In this document: one piece after another, positions 7,161-15,678 of the stretch | How positions within the stretch are numbered: the stretch's first letter is position 1 | Layout of the letters: the number at the start of each line of letters is the position of its first letter | Assembly (NCBI GenBank): GCA_965198045.1 | Contig: CBDAOL010000011.1 | Span: 579,802 to 643,801, forward strand | Reading direction: 5' to 3' | Length of the DNA: 64,000 nucleotides | Source of the DNA: CBDDEC01 sp965198045 | GTDB taxonomy: Bacteria; Chloroflexota; Dehalococcoidia; UBA2979 | Notes under the pieces: generated by a model | Seen by the model: only the letters and a program-made list of their open reading frames with translations | The model's database searches: none | What the model was told of the DNA's origin: nothing | Made by a program: the position numbers and the translations under genes

Positions 7161-9260
7161 ATGGGCTCGTTGATCATCGCCCTCGCGGCCGGAGTGGCCG
7201 CGATTCTCTTTGCCATTGTGCTGACTCGTCAGATCCTGAGCGAAGACGAAGGCAACGACGTGATGCGCGGCATTGCCGCGAGCATCCAGGAGGGCGCGGC
7301 AGCCTTCCTCAGGCGCGAGTACACGTTCATTGCCGTCTTCGTCGTCTTCGTCACTGCCGTCCTCGTGATCTTCATCGACTACGACGCGCTGGATAAGCTC
7401 AGCGGCGGCGACCCGAATCTGCTCACTGACACCGAGTCAGGCGAGTTGACTGGCCTTCCGCGCACCGCCATTGCCTATCTGCTCGGCGCGTTCGCATCCG
7501 CGACCGCCGGCTACGTCGGGATGTACGTGGCGGTTCGCGCGAACGTCCGCACGGCCGCGAAGGCCCAGACCGGCCTCAACCCCGCGCTCCGCGTCGCCTT
7601 CTCCTCCGGCACCGTCATGGGCATGTCGGTCGTCGGCATCGCCCTCATCTTCATCACCGTGCTGTACATGGTGTTCCAGAGCGTCCAGCCGCTCACCGGC
7701 TTTGCGTTCGGCGCCTCGTCCATCGCGCTCTTCGCCCGCGTCGGCGGCGGCATCTTCACGAAGGCGGCAGACATCGGCGCCGACATCGTCGGCAAGGTCG
7801 AGGTCGGCATCCCCGAGGATGACCCGCGCAACCCCGCCTCCATCGCTGACAACGTGGGCGACAACGTGGGAGACGTCGCCGGCATGGGCGCGGACCTCTT
7901 CGAGTCCTACACCGGCTCGATGGTGGCGACCATGTCCCTCGCCGCCGTCGCCGTCATCGGCGCTGGTGAGAACGGCGTCTTCGAGTCGGCCGAGGCAGCG
8001 CTCTACGACTCTCCGGCCCTCGTCCTGCCGATCGTGATCATGGGGCTGGGCATCTTCGCCTCGATCGCCGGATCGTTCCTCGTCCGCACGGGCGAACAGG
8101 CCAGCATGGGGCGCCTCCTCTGGGCCCTCCGCACGGGCATCTTCTCCGCCGGCGGACTCGCATTGGTCGCCACCGCCGCCGCGGTGCTGGTGCTCGACAT
8201 CGACTTCAAGCTCTTCTGGGCCGTCGTCACGGGGCTCGTCGCTGGGCAGGTCATCGGCACAGCGACCGAGTACTACACCGCCTATGAGTTCTCACCGACG
8301 AAGAAGCTCGCCGAGCAGGCAGAGACCGGCGCCGGAACGCTGATCATCGGCGGCCTCGGCCTCGGCATGTTCTCGACCGCCATCCCGCTGCTCACCCTCG
8401 TCGCCGCCATCTGGATCACGTTCGAGCTGGCCGGCCTCTACGGCATCGCTCTGGCCGCCGTCGGCATGCTCTCCACCCTCGGCATCACGCTCGCCAGCGA
8501 CGCCTACGGCCCCGTCGCGGACAATGCCGGCGGCATCGCCGAACAGGCGGGCCTCGACCCCGAGGTCCGCGACCGCACGGACGCCCTCGACAGCCTCGGC
8601 AACACGACCGCGGCGACCGGCAAGGGCTTCGCCATTGGCTCCGCGGTGCTCACGGCACTGGCGCTGATGGTCACCTTCGCCCAGGTCACGAACATCGACG
8701 TCGCGAAGCTCTCGCTGCTCGAAGTCGAGGTGCTGCTCGGCCTGCTGATCGGCGGCCTGATGCCCTTCATCTTCGGCGCGCTGACGATGGGCGCGGTCGG
8801 CCGCGCGGCCATGGAGATGGTCAATGAGGTGCGCCGTCAATTCCGCGAGAAGCCCGGCATCATGGACGGTACCGAGCAGCCCGACTCCGCTCGTGCTGTC
8901 GCCATCGCCACCGACGGTGCTCTGCGCGCGATGATCATTCCCGGCGCGCTTGCCGTGGCCGTGCCGGTCGCCGTCGGCGCGCTGATCAGCGCCGAGGCAC
9001 TGGGCGGTCTGCTCATCGGTTCCATCTCGTCGGGTGCCCTGCTCGCGCTGATGATGGCGAACGCCGGCGGCGCCTGGGATAACGCGAAGAAGTACATCGA
9101 AACCGGCCAGCACGGCGGCAAGGGCTCCGATGCCCACAAGGCCGCCGTCGTCGGCGACACCGTCGGCGATCCATTCAAAGACACTTCCGGCCCGGCGCTG
9201 AACATCCTGCTCAAACTGATGGCGATCGTCGCCGTCGTGTTCGGGCCGCTGTTCGTCTAG
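7161..9260 (+). CDS. hppA: Membrane-bound ion-pumping pyrophosphatase, K+-dependent type
   Basis: Couples hydrolysis of pyrophosphate to H+ or Na+ export across the membrane; 699 residues with about 16 hydrophobic segments. Conserved pieces include DIGADIVGKVEVGIPEDDPR and the DNVGDNVGDVAGMGADLFES substrate-binding loop. Near the C-terminus is AGGAWDNAKKYIE with GDTVGDPFKDTSGPALN. GNTTAATGKGFAIGS has Ala and Gly where K+-independent enzymes have Lys and Thr, which places it in the K+-dependent subfamily. Whether H+ or Na+ is pumped cannot be read safely. ATG 7161 is chosen over TTG 7152 because GAGGA at 7147-7151 is correctly spaced from it. A strong terminator follows. Confidence 0.97.
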   Translation: MGSLIIALAAGVAAILFAIVLTRQILSEDEGNDVMRGIAASIQEGAAAFLRREYTFIAVFVVFVTAVLVIFIDYDALDKLSGGDPNLLTDTESGELTGLPRTAIAYLLGAFASATAGYVGMYVAVRANVRTAAKAQTGLNPALRVAFSSGTVMGMSVVGIALIFITVLYMVFQSVQPLTGFAFGASSIALFARVGGGIFTKAADIGADIVGKVEVGIPEDDPRNPASIADNVGDNVGDVAGMGADLFESYTGSMVATMSLAAVAVIGAGENGVFESAEAALYDSPALVLPIVIMGLGIFASIAGSFLVRTGEQASMGRLLWALRTGIFSAGGLALVATAAAVLVLDIDFKLFWAVVTGLVAGQVIGTATEYYTAYEFSPTKKLAEQAETGAGTLIIGGLGLGMFSTAIPLLTLVAAIWITFELAGLYGIALAAVGMLSTLGITLASDAYGPVADNAGGIAEQAGLDPEVRDRTDALDSLGNTTAATGKGFAIGSAVLTALALMVTFAQVTNIDVAKLSLLEVEVLLGLLIGGLMPFIFGALTMGAVGRAAMEMVNEVRRQFREKPGIMDGTEQPDSARAVAIATDGALRAMIIPGALAVAVPVAVGALISAEALGGLLIGSISSGALLALMMANAGGAWDNAKKYIETGQHGGKGSDAHKAAVVGDTVGDPFKDTSGPALNILLKLMAIVAVVFGPLFV

Positions 9261-9283
9261 CCGGCACTCGCAGCGCATCACAA

Positions 9284-9311
9284 AGAACGGCGGGCATTCG
9301 CCCGCCGTTCT
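9284..9311 (+). terminator. hppA terminator
   Basis: A perfect 12-bp stem AGAACGGCGGGC / GCCCGCCGTTCT with a 4-nt loop lies 23 bp after the hppA stop. The flanking U-tract is weak, and the convergent MBL gene may share the hairpin. Confidence 0.75.
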
Positions 9312-9343
9312 GCTGTCCAGGACATCGCGCCGCCGAGGGCTCG

Positions 9344-10027
9344 TCAGTCCTCGTCGAAGCTGAACTCAAAGCCCAGGGTCATCGCGGGGTTGCGGATGAA
9401 CGGGTTGAACTCGCGCTCGGCCCCAACCGTCGTCGCCGGCCCGTGTCCCGGCAGCACCGTCGTCTCGTCGGGCAGTGTCAGCAGCTGGTCACGAATCGAG
9501 CGCATCAGCGTCGGGCCGTCCGAACCGGGGAAGTCGTGCCGGCCGATCGAGCCCTGGAAGAGCACGTCCCCCGTGAACACGAGCCCCTCGCCGGCGATGC
9601 AGACCGAGCCCGGCGTGTGCCCCGGCGCGTGGCGGACCTCGAAGCGGTGCGAGCCAGCCTTGAGGATGTCGGCATGCTCGAGGGGTGCCACTAGCTCGGG
9701 CGGCGCGGCGACCTCGCGCCCCATCCACATCGGCGCGCTCGCCAGCTGCGGGGCGATCATCGCGAAGTCGTCTGCGTGCATCGTCCAGCGCGGCGTCTGC
9801 CCCGCGTCTCTCAGTCCGGCCACCAGCTCCGCCACGCCGCCCGTGTGGTCGAGGTGGCCGTGCGTCGCGATCACGGTGCTCACTCGCAGCTGGCGCTCCG
9901 CGCACTGCTCGAGCAGGAACGCAGCGTCGTCGCCGGGATCGATCACGATCACCTCGTTGCTCGTTTCGTCGCCCACGACGTAACAATTCGCCTGCAAGCG
10001 CCCCACAGGGAACGTTTCGAGGATCAT
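9344..10027 (-). CDS. MBL-fold hydrolase, glyoxalase II-like
   Basis: A 227-residue metallo-beta-lactamase-fold protein. The start at 10027 (MILETFPVGRLQANCYVVGD) is the usual N-terminus of this subgroup, and the frame upstream to 10129 looks non-coding. THGHLDHTGG is the HxHxDH metal site. HAPGHTPGSVCI and GLVFTGDVLFQGSIGRHDFPG supply the next His and the bridging Asp, and VLPGHGPATTVGAEREFNPF supplies the last His. This pattern fits glyoxalase II-type thioesterases and persulfide-dioxygenase-like proteins; the exact substrate is not known. It is convergent with hppA. Confidence 0.88.
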   Translation of the reverse strand: MILETFPVGRLQANCYVVGDETSNEVIVIDPGDDAAFLLEQCAERQLRVSTVIATHGHLDHTGGVAELVAGLRDAGQTPRWTMHADDFAMIAPQLASAPMWMGREVAAPPELVAPLEHADILKAGSHRFEVRHAPGHTPGSVCIAGEGLVFTGDVLFQGSIGRHDFPGSDGPTLMRSIRDQLLTLPDETTVLPGHGPATTVGAEREFNPFIRNPAMTLGFEFSFDED

Positions 10028-10191
10028 CGCGCCTCCCGACGAGTAGGCAGCCGTTGGAAGGAATCCGCCCGAATCCGCTGCGTCCTTACAGTCTGCGACC
10101 CTCAGGATTCTCGCGGAACCTGCCGACAATGAGAAGGACGGCGGTGATGCGTATCGGACGCCGCCGCCGCCGCTGCGTAGTCGGAGGTTAC

Positions 10192-11426
10192 ATGCAGGAC
10201 GCGACGAACCTGGCCATGCGTCTCGAGCGCTCCGGCGCGACGAACTGGCGCAGCGGCACGGGTGAACTCGAGCCGGCGCGCCGGATCGATCTGCTTCCGC
10301 ACCTCAGCGGCGCCTTCGATCTCGCCGAGCATCAGCCGATCGGCCACGCCACGCGCGTCGCGCACATCGCCGTCGCCATCGCGCGCGAGCTCGGCCTACA
10401 TGCCGCCGACCGTCGCACGGTCGTCGATGTCGCGCTCGTCCACGGCGCTGGGGCCGCCTTGCCCTCAGCGACCCTCGAGGACAGCGCCTGGGTCGCCGAC
10501 GCCCTGGGTCTCGAGGAAGGCGTCCGCCACGCCGTCCGCATCTTCGGCGAGCGGTCAGAGGGTGGGGCTGAGGCCGTTTCCGCCGCCACATGCCGCTCGA
10601 AACCTCGATCGTGCGTGCGTCCCACTGGGCCGTCGACACCGCCGACAGCGAGCGTAACCCGCTCCGCGCCCGCGCCGAGCTTCAGCGCTCCACCGCCGAA
10701 GAGATGCGCGCGACCATGGGTCGCGAAGTGTCCTCGGCGCTCGCCAACGTCCTCGGCGATGACGAGACGTGGATGGTGCTCTGGTCGCCGGGGCTCCCGC
10801 AGATCGTTGCCCAGTCGGGCGCTGGCGAGGGCAGGCCTTCGCTCCGCAAGGTCGAGCGCACGACCGCCGCCATGGGCAGCGTCATCGACGCCGCCATTCG
10901 CGAGCCGCGTCGTGCAGCCCGCATCTCCGCGCTCGCCCGCGAGCTGGCGAGGCGACTCGAACTGTCGCCGGGTCGAGCCCGCGCCATCGACGTTGCGGCG
11001 CAGCTGCTCGACATCGGACAGCTTGGCGTGCCGCGCCACATCAACGACAAGCCCTCCATCCTCTCGGTCGACGAAATGGAAGTGATGCGCCGTCACCCCT
11101 CGCTCGGTGCGAGCATCCTCGAGCAAGCCCCCGGCTTCGGCGAGATCGCGCGCTGGGTCGGCATGCACCACGAGCGGGTCGACGGCCGCGGCTACCCAGA
11201 TATGCTCGAGAGCGAAGAGTTGCCGGTGGCGGCACGTGTGCTCTCGATCGCCGACGGCTACTGGGCGCTACGTGCGCGCCGCCCCTATCGCCAGGCCATG
11301 ACCCACAACGAGGCGACGGACCTCATCGAGGGCGCCACTGGCGACCAGTACGACGAGGCGATCGTGGCGCACCTGCGTCCCGCCATCCGCGACTCAAGTG
11401 TCGACGACGAGGCGCTCACGGCCTGA
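10192..11426 (+). pseudogene. Degenerate HD-GYP-type protein, frameshifted
   Basis: The start is ATG 10192 (MQDATNLAMRLE), preceded by a GGAGG site at 10183-10187. The first part, up to about 10572, carries an HD-like repeat (HQPIGHATRVAHIAVAIARELGL, then ALVHGAG where HD is expected). After a frame change at about 10560-10590 the rest carries an HD-GYP module. That module keeps HHERVDGRGYP, RHPSLGASIL and ARRPYR but has LLDIGQLGVP where the family reads LHDIGKxGVP. The metal-binding His of HD and the Lys are therefore lost, so cyclic-di-GMP phosphodiesterase activity is doubtful even if the frameshift is a consensus error. A regulatory or scaffold role is possible. Confidence 0.8.
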
Positions 11427-11459
11427 CGGCTCCTCACCGCCTGACGGCTTCTGCGCGAG

Positions 11460-11810
11460 CTAGATCCGCTCGAAGCGGTCGATCGCCACGACGAACACGA
11501 TCGCGCCGCCCACCCGCACCTCGACTGGCTCAGCCGAGAACGTGCCCTCGCCCAGGAAGGGCAGCGTCTGTACGGGGACGTATTCCTTGCGCGCGTGGCA
11601 GAGCTCGTCGACCAGCTCAAGCACCCCGTCGACCTGCTCGTCGGAAACACCGCTGAGGATGGTGGCGTTGCCTCGACGCAGGAACCCGCCGGACGAACCG
11701 ATCTTGGTCGCCGGCAGGCCCTCCTCAACGAGCCGGTTCATGAGCCGGTCGGAATCGTTGTCCGACACGATCATCACGATCAGCTTCGTGGGGATCGGCA
11801 GCTCAGGCAT
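11460..11810 (-). CDS. PII-like cyclic-di-AMP receptor (DarA/DUF970 family)
   Basis: The 116-residue protein starts at 11810 (MPELPIPTKLIVMIVSDNDS). The motif SSGGFLRRGNATILSGVSDE at about 39-58 matches DarA/PstA-type proteins, PII-like trimers that bind c-di-AMP at the subunit interface. The ending ERI and the T-loop-like segment ARKEYVPVQTLPF also fit. In Firmicutes these proteins sense c-di-AMP for osmotic and potassium homeostasis; the target is generally unknown. The ATG lies inside the end of an upstream single-helix membrane protein gene, so the two are translationally coupled. Confidence 0.9.
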   Translation of the reverse strand: MPELPIPTKLIVMIVSDNDSDRLMNRLVEEGLPATKIGSSGGFLRRGNATILSGVSDEQVDGVLELVDELCHARKEYVPVQTLPFLGEGTFSAEPVEVRVGGAIVFVVAIDRFERI

Positions 11811-12012
11811 CGTCTTCGCCCTCGCTGCCCTCGGAGGGTGCGGGCGTCGCGCTGGGAGCAGGGCCACCCTGCTCCGCCTGGAGCTCCGCACGCGCCGACA
11901 GCACCACCGCGATGCAGACGCCGATGCTGATGCCTAGCACGAGGATCGCGATCGTTCGCACCGTCGCCTCCTGCACCTTGCCGCCGCCGCGCACACGTCC
12001 AGTTGCGCTCAT
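11803..12012 (-). CDS. Small single-pass membrane protein coupled to DarA
   Basis: Sixty-nine residues from the ATG at 12012 (MSATGRVRGGGKVQEATVRT); an in-frame ATG at 12063 would add 17. One transmembrane helix at about 20-39 (TIAILVLGISIGVCIAVVLS) is followed by a Pro/Ser/Ala tail ending in acidic residues (EGSEGEDDA). The stop overlaps the start of the DarA gene by 8 bp. No family is recognised. The overlap suggests the two products are made together. Confidence 0.6.
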   Translation of the reverse strand: MSATGRVRGGGKVQEATVRTIAILVLGISIGVCIAVVLSARAELQAEQGGPAPSATPAPSEGSEGEDDA

Positions 12013-12087
12013 CTTCGGATCCTCGACGCCGATTCGTCCAGTGCCCCGGGTGAAGCAAGACACGATCTTCCGCGGCTCAGGCCTTCA

Positions 12088-12116
12088 TTGAGGGCACGGA
12101 ATCGCGATGCTACGCT
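12088..12116 (+). promoter_or_regulatory. glyS promoter
   Basis: TTGAGG (12088-12093), a 17-nt spacer and TACGCT (12111-12116), with TGC immediately before the -10. The -10 region GCGATGCTACGCTCGCC is identical to that upstream of hppA. Confidence 0.55.
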
Positions 12117-12196
12117 CGCCTCACGAGCGCGCGGCCGAGGCTTTGCCGGTCCGACGCGCCCACGCGGCCCCAGCGGCACGGCCCTTGAGGAGTGAA

Positions 12197-13585
12197 ATGG
12201 CAGACGCGACCGAGCCCGCCTCGGACATGACCGCGGACCTCGAAACGATGGTCTCCCTGGCCAAGCGTCGAGGCTTCGTGTTCCAGTCGGCCGAGATCTA
12301 CGGTGGGTTCGCCGCTGCCTACGATTACGGCCCGCTGGGCGTCGAGATGCGTCGCAACATCCGCGAGCTCTGGTGGCGCAACACCGTGCAGGAACGGGAC
12401 GACGTCGTCGGCGTCGAGGCGGCGATCATCACCAACCCCGACGTCTGGCGTGCCTCTGGCCACCTCGACACGTTTACGGATCCCCTCGTGGAGTGCCTGG
12501 AGTGCCACACGAGGCACCGCGCCGACCACATCGAGGACAACACCTGCCCTGAGTGCGGCAAGATCGGGCGGTTCACGGAAGAGCGCGACTTCCACATGAT
12601 GCTGTCCACCCTCGTCGGCCCTGTCGCCGACGAGAGCGCCCGCGCCTACCTGCGCCCGGAGACCGCGCAGGGCATGTTCGTCAATTTCGAAAACGTCCAG
12701 ACCACCACCCGCAAGCGCCTCCCCTTCGGCATCGCCCAGATCGGCAAGTCGTTCCGCAACGAGATCACGACGAAGCAGTTCATCTTCCGCACGCGCGAGT
12801 TCGAGCAGATGGAGATGGAGTTCTTCTGCCGTCCCGAGGACTCCCTCGCGTGGCACGACTACTGGAAGCGAGAGCGGCTGCGCTGGTACTACGGCCTCGG
12901 CGTCCGCCCCCAGCACCTCCGGCTGCGCGACCATACCGCCGAGGAGCTCTCGCACTATTCGAGCGCCACCGCCGACATCGAGATCCACTACCCCTGGGGC
13001 TGGGGCGAACTCGAGGGCATCGCGCACCGTGGCGACTTCGACCTCACCGCGCATGCCGAGGCCACCGGCAAGCGGCTCACCTACTTCGATCCCGACTCGA
13101 ACGAGCACATCGTGCCGCACGTCGTCGAGCCCGCCGTCGGCGTCGACCGCATCATGCTCACGCTGATGATGGACGCCTACCGCGAGGAGACGCTCGAGAA
13201 CGGCGAGACCCGCGCGCTGCTCAAGCTCGCGCCCGAGGTCGCCCCGGTCACCGTCGCCGTGCTTCCGCTCTCCCGCAACGAGAAGCTCACCCCCGCCGCC
13301 CGAGGCGTCTGGGACCGCCTGCGGCCCCACTTCCGCACGCAGTTCGACGACGCGCAGTCGATCGGCCGCCGCTACCGCCGCCAGGACGAGATTGGTACGC
13401 CGCTCTGCGTCACCGTCGACTTCGACACGCTCGACGACGAAGCGGTCACCATCCGCGAGCGCGACTCGATGGAGCAGATCCGCGTCCCCATCGAGGGCGT
13501 CGCGGAGGCTCTTCGCGAGCGCATCGAGGCCCTGCGCCCGGAGGTCCCGGCGCGTGAGGACGTGGTCATCGAGGCCGCGTCGTGA
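12197..13585 (+). CDS. glyS: Glycyl-tRNA synthetase, alpha2 type
   Basis: Attaches glycine to tRNA-Gly. The 462-residue protein is of the single-chain dimeric class II type found in archaea, eukaryotes and some bacteria, not the alpha2beta2 type. ATG 12197 is chosen because GAGGAGTG lies at the right distance. FVFQSAEIYGGFAAAYDYGP near 27-46 is the family N-terminus. Cysteines at 100, 103, 117 and 120 form a zinc knuckle. RPETAQGMFVNF and FRNEITTKQFIFRTREFEQME are the class II catalytic motifs, and the C-terminal anticodon-binding domain starts at about 350. It overlaps the next gene by 4 bp. Confidence 0.97.
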   Translation: MADATEPASDMTADLETMVSLAKRRGFVFQSAEIYGGFAAAYDYGPLGVEMRRNIRELWWRNTVQERDDVVGVEAAIITNPDVWRASGHLDTFTDPLVECLECHTRHRADHIEDNTCPECGKIGRFTEERDFHMMLSTLVGPVADESARAYLRPETAQGMFVNFENVQTTTRKRLPFGIAQIGKSFRNEITTKQFIFRTREFEQMEMEFFCRPEDSLAWHDYWKRERLRWYYGLGVRPQHLRLRDHTAEELSHYSSATADIEIHYPWGWGELEGIAHRGDFDLTAHAEATGKRLTYFDPDSNEHIVPHVVEPAVGVDRIMLTLMMDAYREETLENGETRALLKLAPEVAPVTVAVLPLSRNEKLTPAARGVWDRLRPHFRTQFDDAQSIGRRYRRQDEIGTPLCVTVDFDTLDDEAVTIRERDSMEQIRVPIEGVAEALRERIEALRPEVPAREDVVIEAAS

Positions 13586-14398
13586 CCGCACCGGAGACAC
13601 AGCAGGGCACACGGCCACGCCTCAAGGTGCTGCACACCTCCGACGTGCACCTCGGCGCCTACGACTCCGGCTCGGTGGAGCTGCGCGCCTCGATCCAGGA
13701 CACGTTCCGCCGTGTCATCGACGTCGGCATCACCGAGGGTGTCGACCTGATGCTGATCGCCGGCGACTTCTTCGACAACGCCCGCGTCAAGCCGGAGACC
13801 CTGGCCTTCGCCGCCGAGCAGCTCGGCCGCATCGGCGTCCCCGTCGTCCTCAACCCGGGCAACCACGACCACATCGGTCCCGGCTCCGTCTACGACCGCA
13901 TCGACCTCGAGGCGGAGACGGGCAACGTCCGCCTCATGCGCGAGGCGGACGGCGAGACGGTCGCGATCGAGTCGCTCGACGTCGAGGTCTGGGGCCCGCT
14001 CCCATACCGAGCAGCTGCCCGACTTCTCGCCATTCGGCGATCCGCCGCCGAGGGGTGATGCTGCCTGGCAGCTCGGCATTGGCCACGGGCATTACATCCA
14101 CCCGCGGGCATTGCTGCACCACAGCTTCCACATCCGCGAAGAGCACCTCGCCGCCACCGAACGCGACTACGTCGCGCTCGGCCACTGGGAGCAGATGACC
14201 CGCGTCAGCGGCGGCGCCGCCGTCACCGCCGCCTACAGCGGCGCGCCCGAGGGCCTGGGGCGCCGCGACCAGCACGGCCACGTGCTGCTCGTCGACCTGC
14301 GCGAGGACGGCCGTGTCGAACTCACCGGCCACCCCCTCGCCGAGGCAGAGCCGATCGCCAACGACGACCTCGGCCTGCTCGAAGCACTGCAGGACTAG
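13582..14398 (+). pseudogene. Metallophosphoesterase (SbcD/DNA-repair nuclease-like), frameshifted
   Basis: A GTG start at 13582 overlaps the glyS stop (GTGA). The first part has the calcineurin-like phosphoesterase motifs in order: HTSDVHLG near 18-25, IAGDFFDNA near 56-64 and NPGNHDHIG near 91-99. The frame runs to GPLPY and then fails. A different frame continues with TEQLPDFSPFGDPPPRGDAA and GIGHGHYI, then YVALGHWEQ, to a stop at 14396-14398. One frame change at about 14003-14013 joins them. The whole would be about 270 residues, resembling the nuclease half of SbcD/Mre11-like proteins. The shift may be an assembly error. Confidence 0.8.
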
Positions 14399-14717
14399 CC
14401 GCCACCTCGCCCCGCGCTTGCCAGGTCCGACCGTGGGCGTTCCGCGTGTTTCTGTCCTCGACGCGTGCCACGAAGATCACTCTGGTGCGACGACCCGGAC
14501 GCCGCCCGACGCCGCCGCCGTTGCGACCGGGGGATCTGCGATCCCACCGTCCGAGGGGGCGTGGGGGACCCATCCCCCCACAAATCCCTAGGGCGGGCGG
14601 GTGGGGAGAACAGAGCCGCGCGCAGCGCGCCCAACTCTATCGAGACAAACGAAAGACCCCGCCGCAGCGGGGCCTCCTCGATCGCGCTCCCCTCGAGGGG
14701 AGGAGTGTCGCGAGCGG
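14399..14717. other. Gene-free stretch between two gene 3' ends
   Basis: No credible ORF is seen. The interval holds a G/C-rich inverted repeat at about 14561-14581 (GTGGGGGACCC / TCCCCCCAC) and, near the right end, the terminator of the minus-strand ferredoxin gene. Nothing else is recognised. Confidence 0.6.
14641..14672 (-). terminator. Ferredoxin gene terminator
   Basis: Read on the minus strand, a stem CCCCGC / GCGGGG with a 4-nt loop (14657-14672) is followed by a T-rich tail TCTTTCGTTT. It lies about 45 bp past the ferredoxin stop. Confidence 0.65.
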
Positions 14718-15002
14718 CTAGGCGGCGCCTTCCGGCACCTTCGCGCGCGCGGCGTCCTTGTCCTGGTACCAGAGGATGTTGATCTCCCGGTAGGCCTCCT
14801 GGTCGTCCGGCAGATCGTCCTCGGCGTAGATGGCGGAGACGGGGCAGGCCGGCTCACACGCGCCGCAGTCGATGCACTCGTCAGGGTCGATGTAGAGCAT
14901 CTTGTCGACGCCCTCGTCGAAGTGGATGCAGTCCACGGGGCAAACATCGACGCACGACTGGTCGAGCGTATCGATACACGGCTGGGTGATGAAGTAGGTC
15001 AT
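14718..15002 (-). CDS. 7Fe ferredoxin ([3Fe-4S][4Fe-4S])
   Basis: A 94-residue soluble electron carrier. Cysteines at 9, 17, 21, 25, 43, 46, 49 and 53 follow the 7Fe pattern. C9, C17 and C53 are expected to hold the [3Fe-4S] cluster; C21 is the usual extra Cys, and C25, C43, C46 and C49 fit the canonical cluster. The motifs CVDVCPVDC and CIDCGACEPACP are clear. The tail INILWYQDKDAARAKVPEGA fits the long-tailed family found in Actinobacteria and Chloroflexota. It stands alone with its own terminator, so its partner enzyme is not indicated. Confidence 0.93.
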   Translation of the reverse strand: MTYFITQPCIDTLDQSCVDVCPVDCIHFDEGVDKMLYIDPDECIDCGACEPACPVSAIYAEDDLPDDQEAYREINILWYQDKDAARAKVPEGAA

Positions 15003-15162
15003 CCCCCGTCCCTTCTGGCTCCGTCGCTCATTCGCTCCGCGCGCGCCGCCACGGCGTCGTCACGCTCCCGCCAACCGGGAATATAGGCAGCGTGGCGCTA
15101 GCAGACAACCGCGCGACCGCGCGCCCTCGCCGCCGGCGCGCCGTCCGAGGCCCGGACGGCCC

Positions 15163-15663
15163 TCAGTCGCCGCCGCCTCGACGCCACACCTGCCACCAGC
15201 GGCCGCGCTCCGCGCGTTGCTGTTCGTCGGCCTCAGCCTGCGTCGCTGCGATCTCCGCCTCCGCCTGCGTCACCGCCAGCTCGATGCGCCGCCGCAGCGC
15301 CACCGGCTGCCCGGCGAGGTCCATCGCCGACCCGGGGTCCGCCACCACCTCCGGGAACAGAAACGCCATCGACTCCTCGAAGCGAGGCACGGTCGACCGC
15401 CCGTTCGCGATGCCGTACTGCTTCAGCTCGTTCGACACGCCGAGGAGCGCCGTCCCCAGCCGCACCACCTGGTACGGCGACAGCTCCGCCTCGACGACCG
15501 CCTGATCGAGCAGCGGCAGCAGCGCGTCATGCACCTCGCGCAACCCGAGGTCAGCGCGCCCCGCCGCCTCGGCGGCACTCTCCGCCCCCGGCCGCCCGAG
15601 GTGATACACCGTCGCGAGATACACCACGCGCGCATCGACGTTCTGGAACTGCATCAGGGGCAT
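15163..15663 (-). CDS. Hypothetical helical protein
   Basis: A 166-residue protein from the ATG at 15663 (MPLMQFQNVDARVVYLATVY). It is predicted mainly helical, without a signal peptide or membrane segment. The last 45 residues are a charged helix rich in Ala, Gln and Glu (VTQAEAEIAATQAEADEQQR) ending in a Trp/Arg-rich tail (GRWWQVWRRGGGD). No catalytic motif or family is recognised. It is flanked by the ferredoxin and collagen-like genes on the same strand. Codon use looks like its neighbours. Confidence 0.6.
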   Translation of the reverse strand: MPLMQFQNVDARVVYLATVYHLGRPGAESAAEAAGRADLGLREVHDALLPLLDQAVVEAELSPYQVVRLGTALLGVSNELKQYGIANGRSTVPRFEESMAFLFPEVVADPGSAMDLAGQPVALRRRIELAVTQAEAEIAATQAEADEQQRAERGRWWQVWRRGGGD

Positions 15664-15678
15664 GTGGGGAGTATCGCA

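Noticed and set aside
12110..13618. Minus-strand open frame (502 codons) opposite glyS
   Set aside because: Shadow of a clear glycyl-tRNA synthetase; no domain is recognisable.
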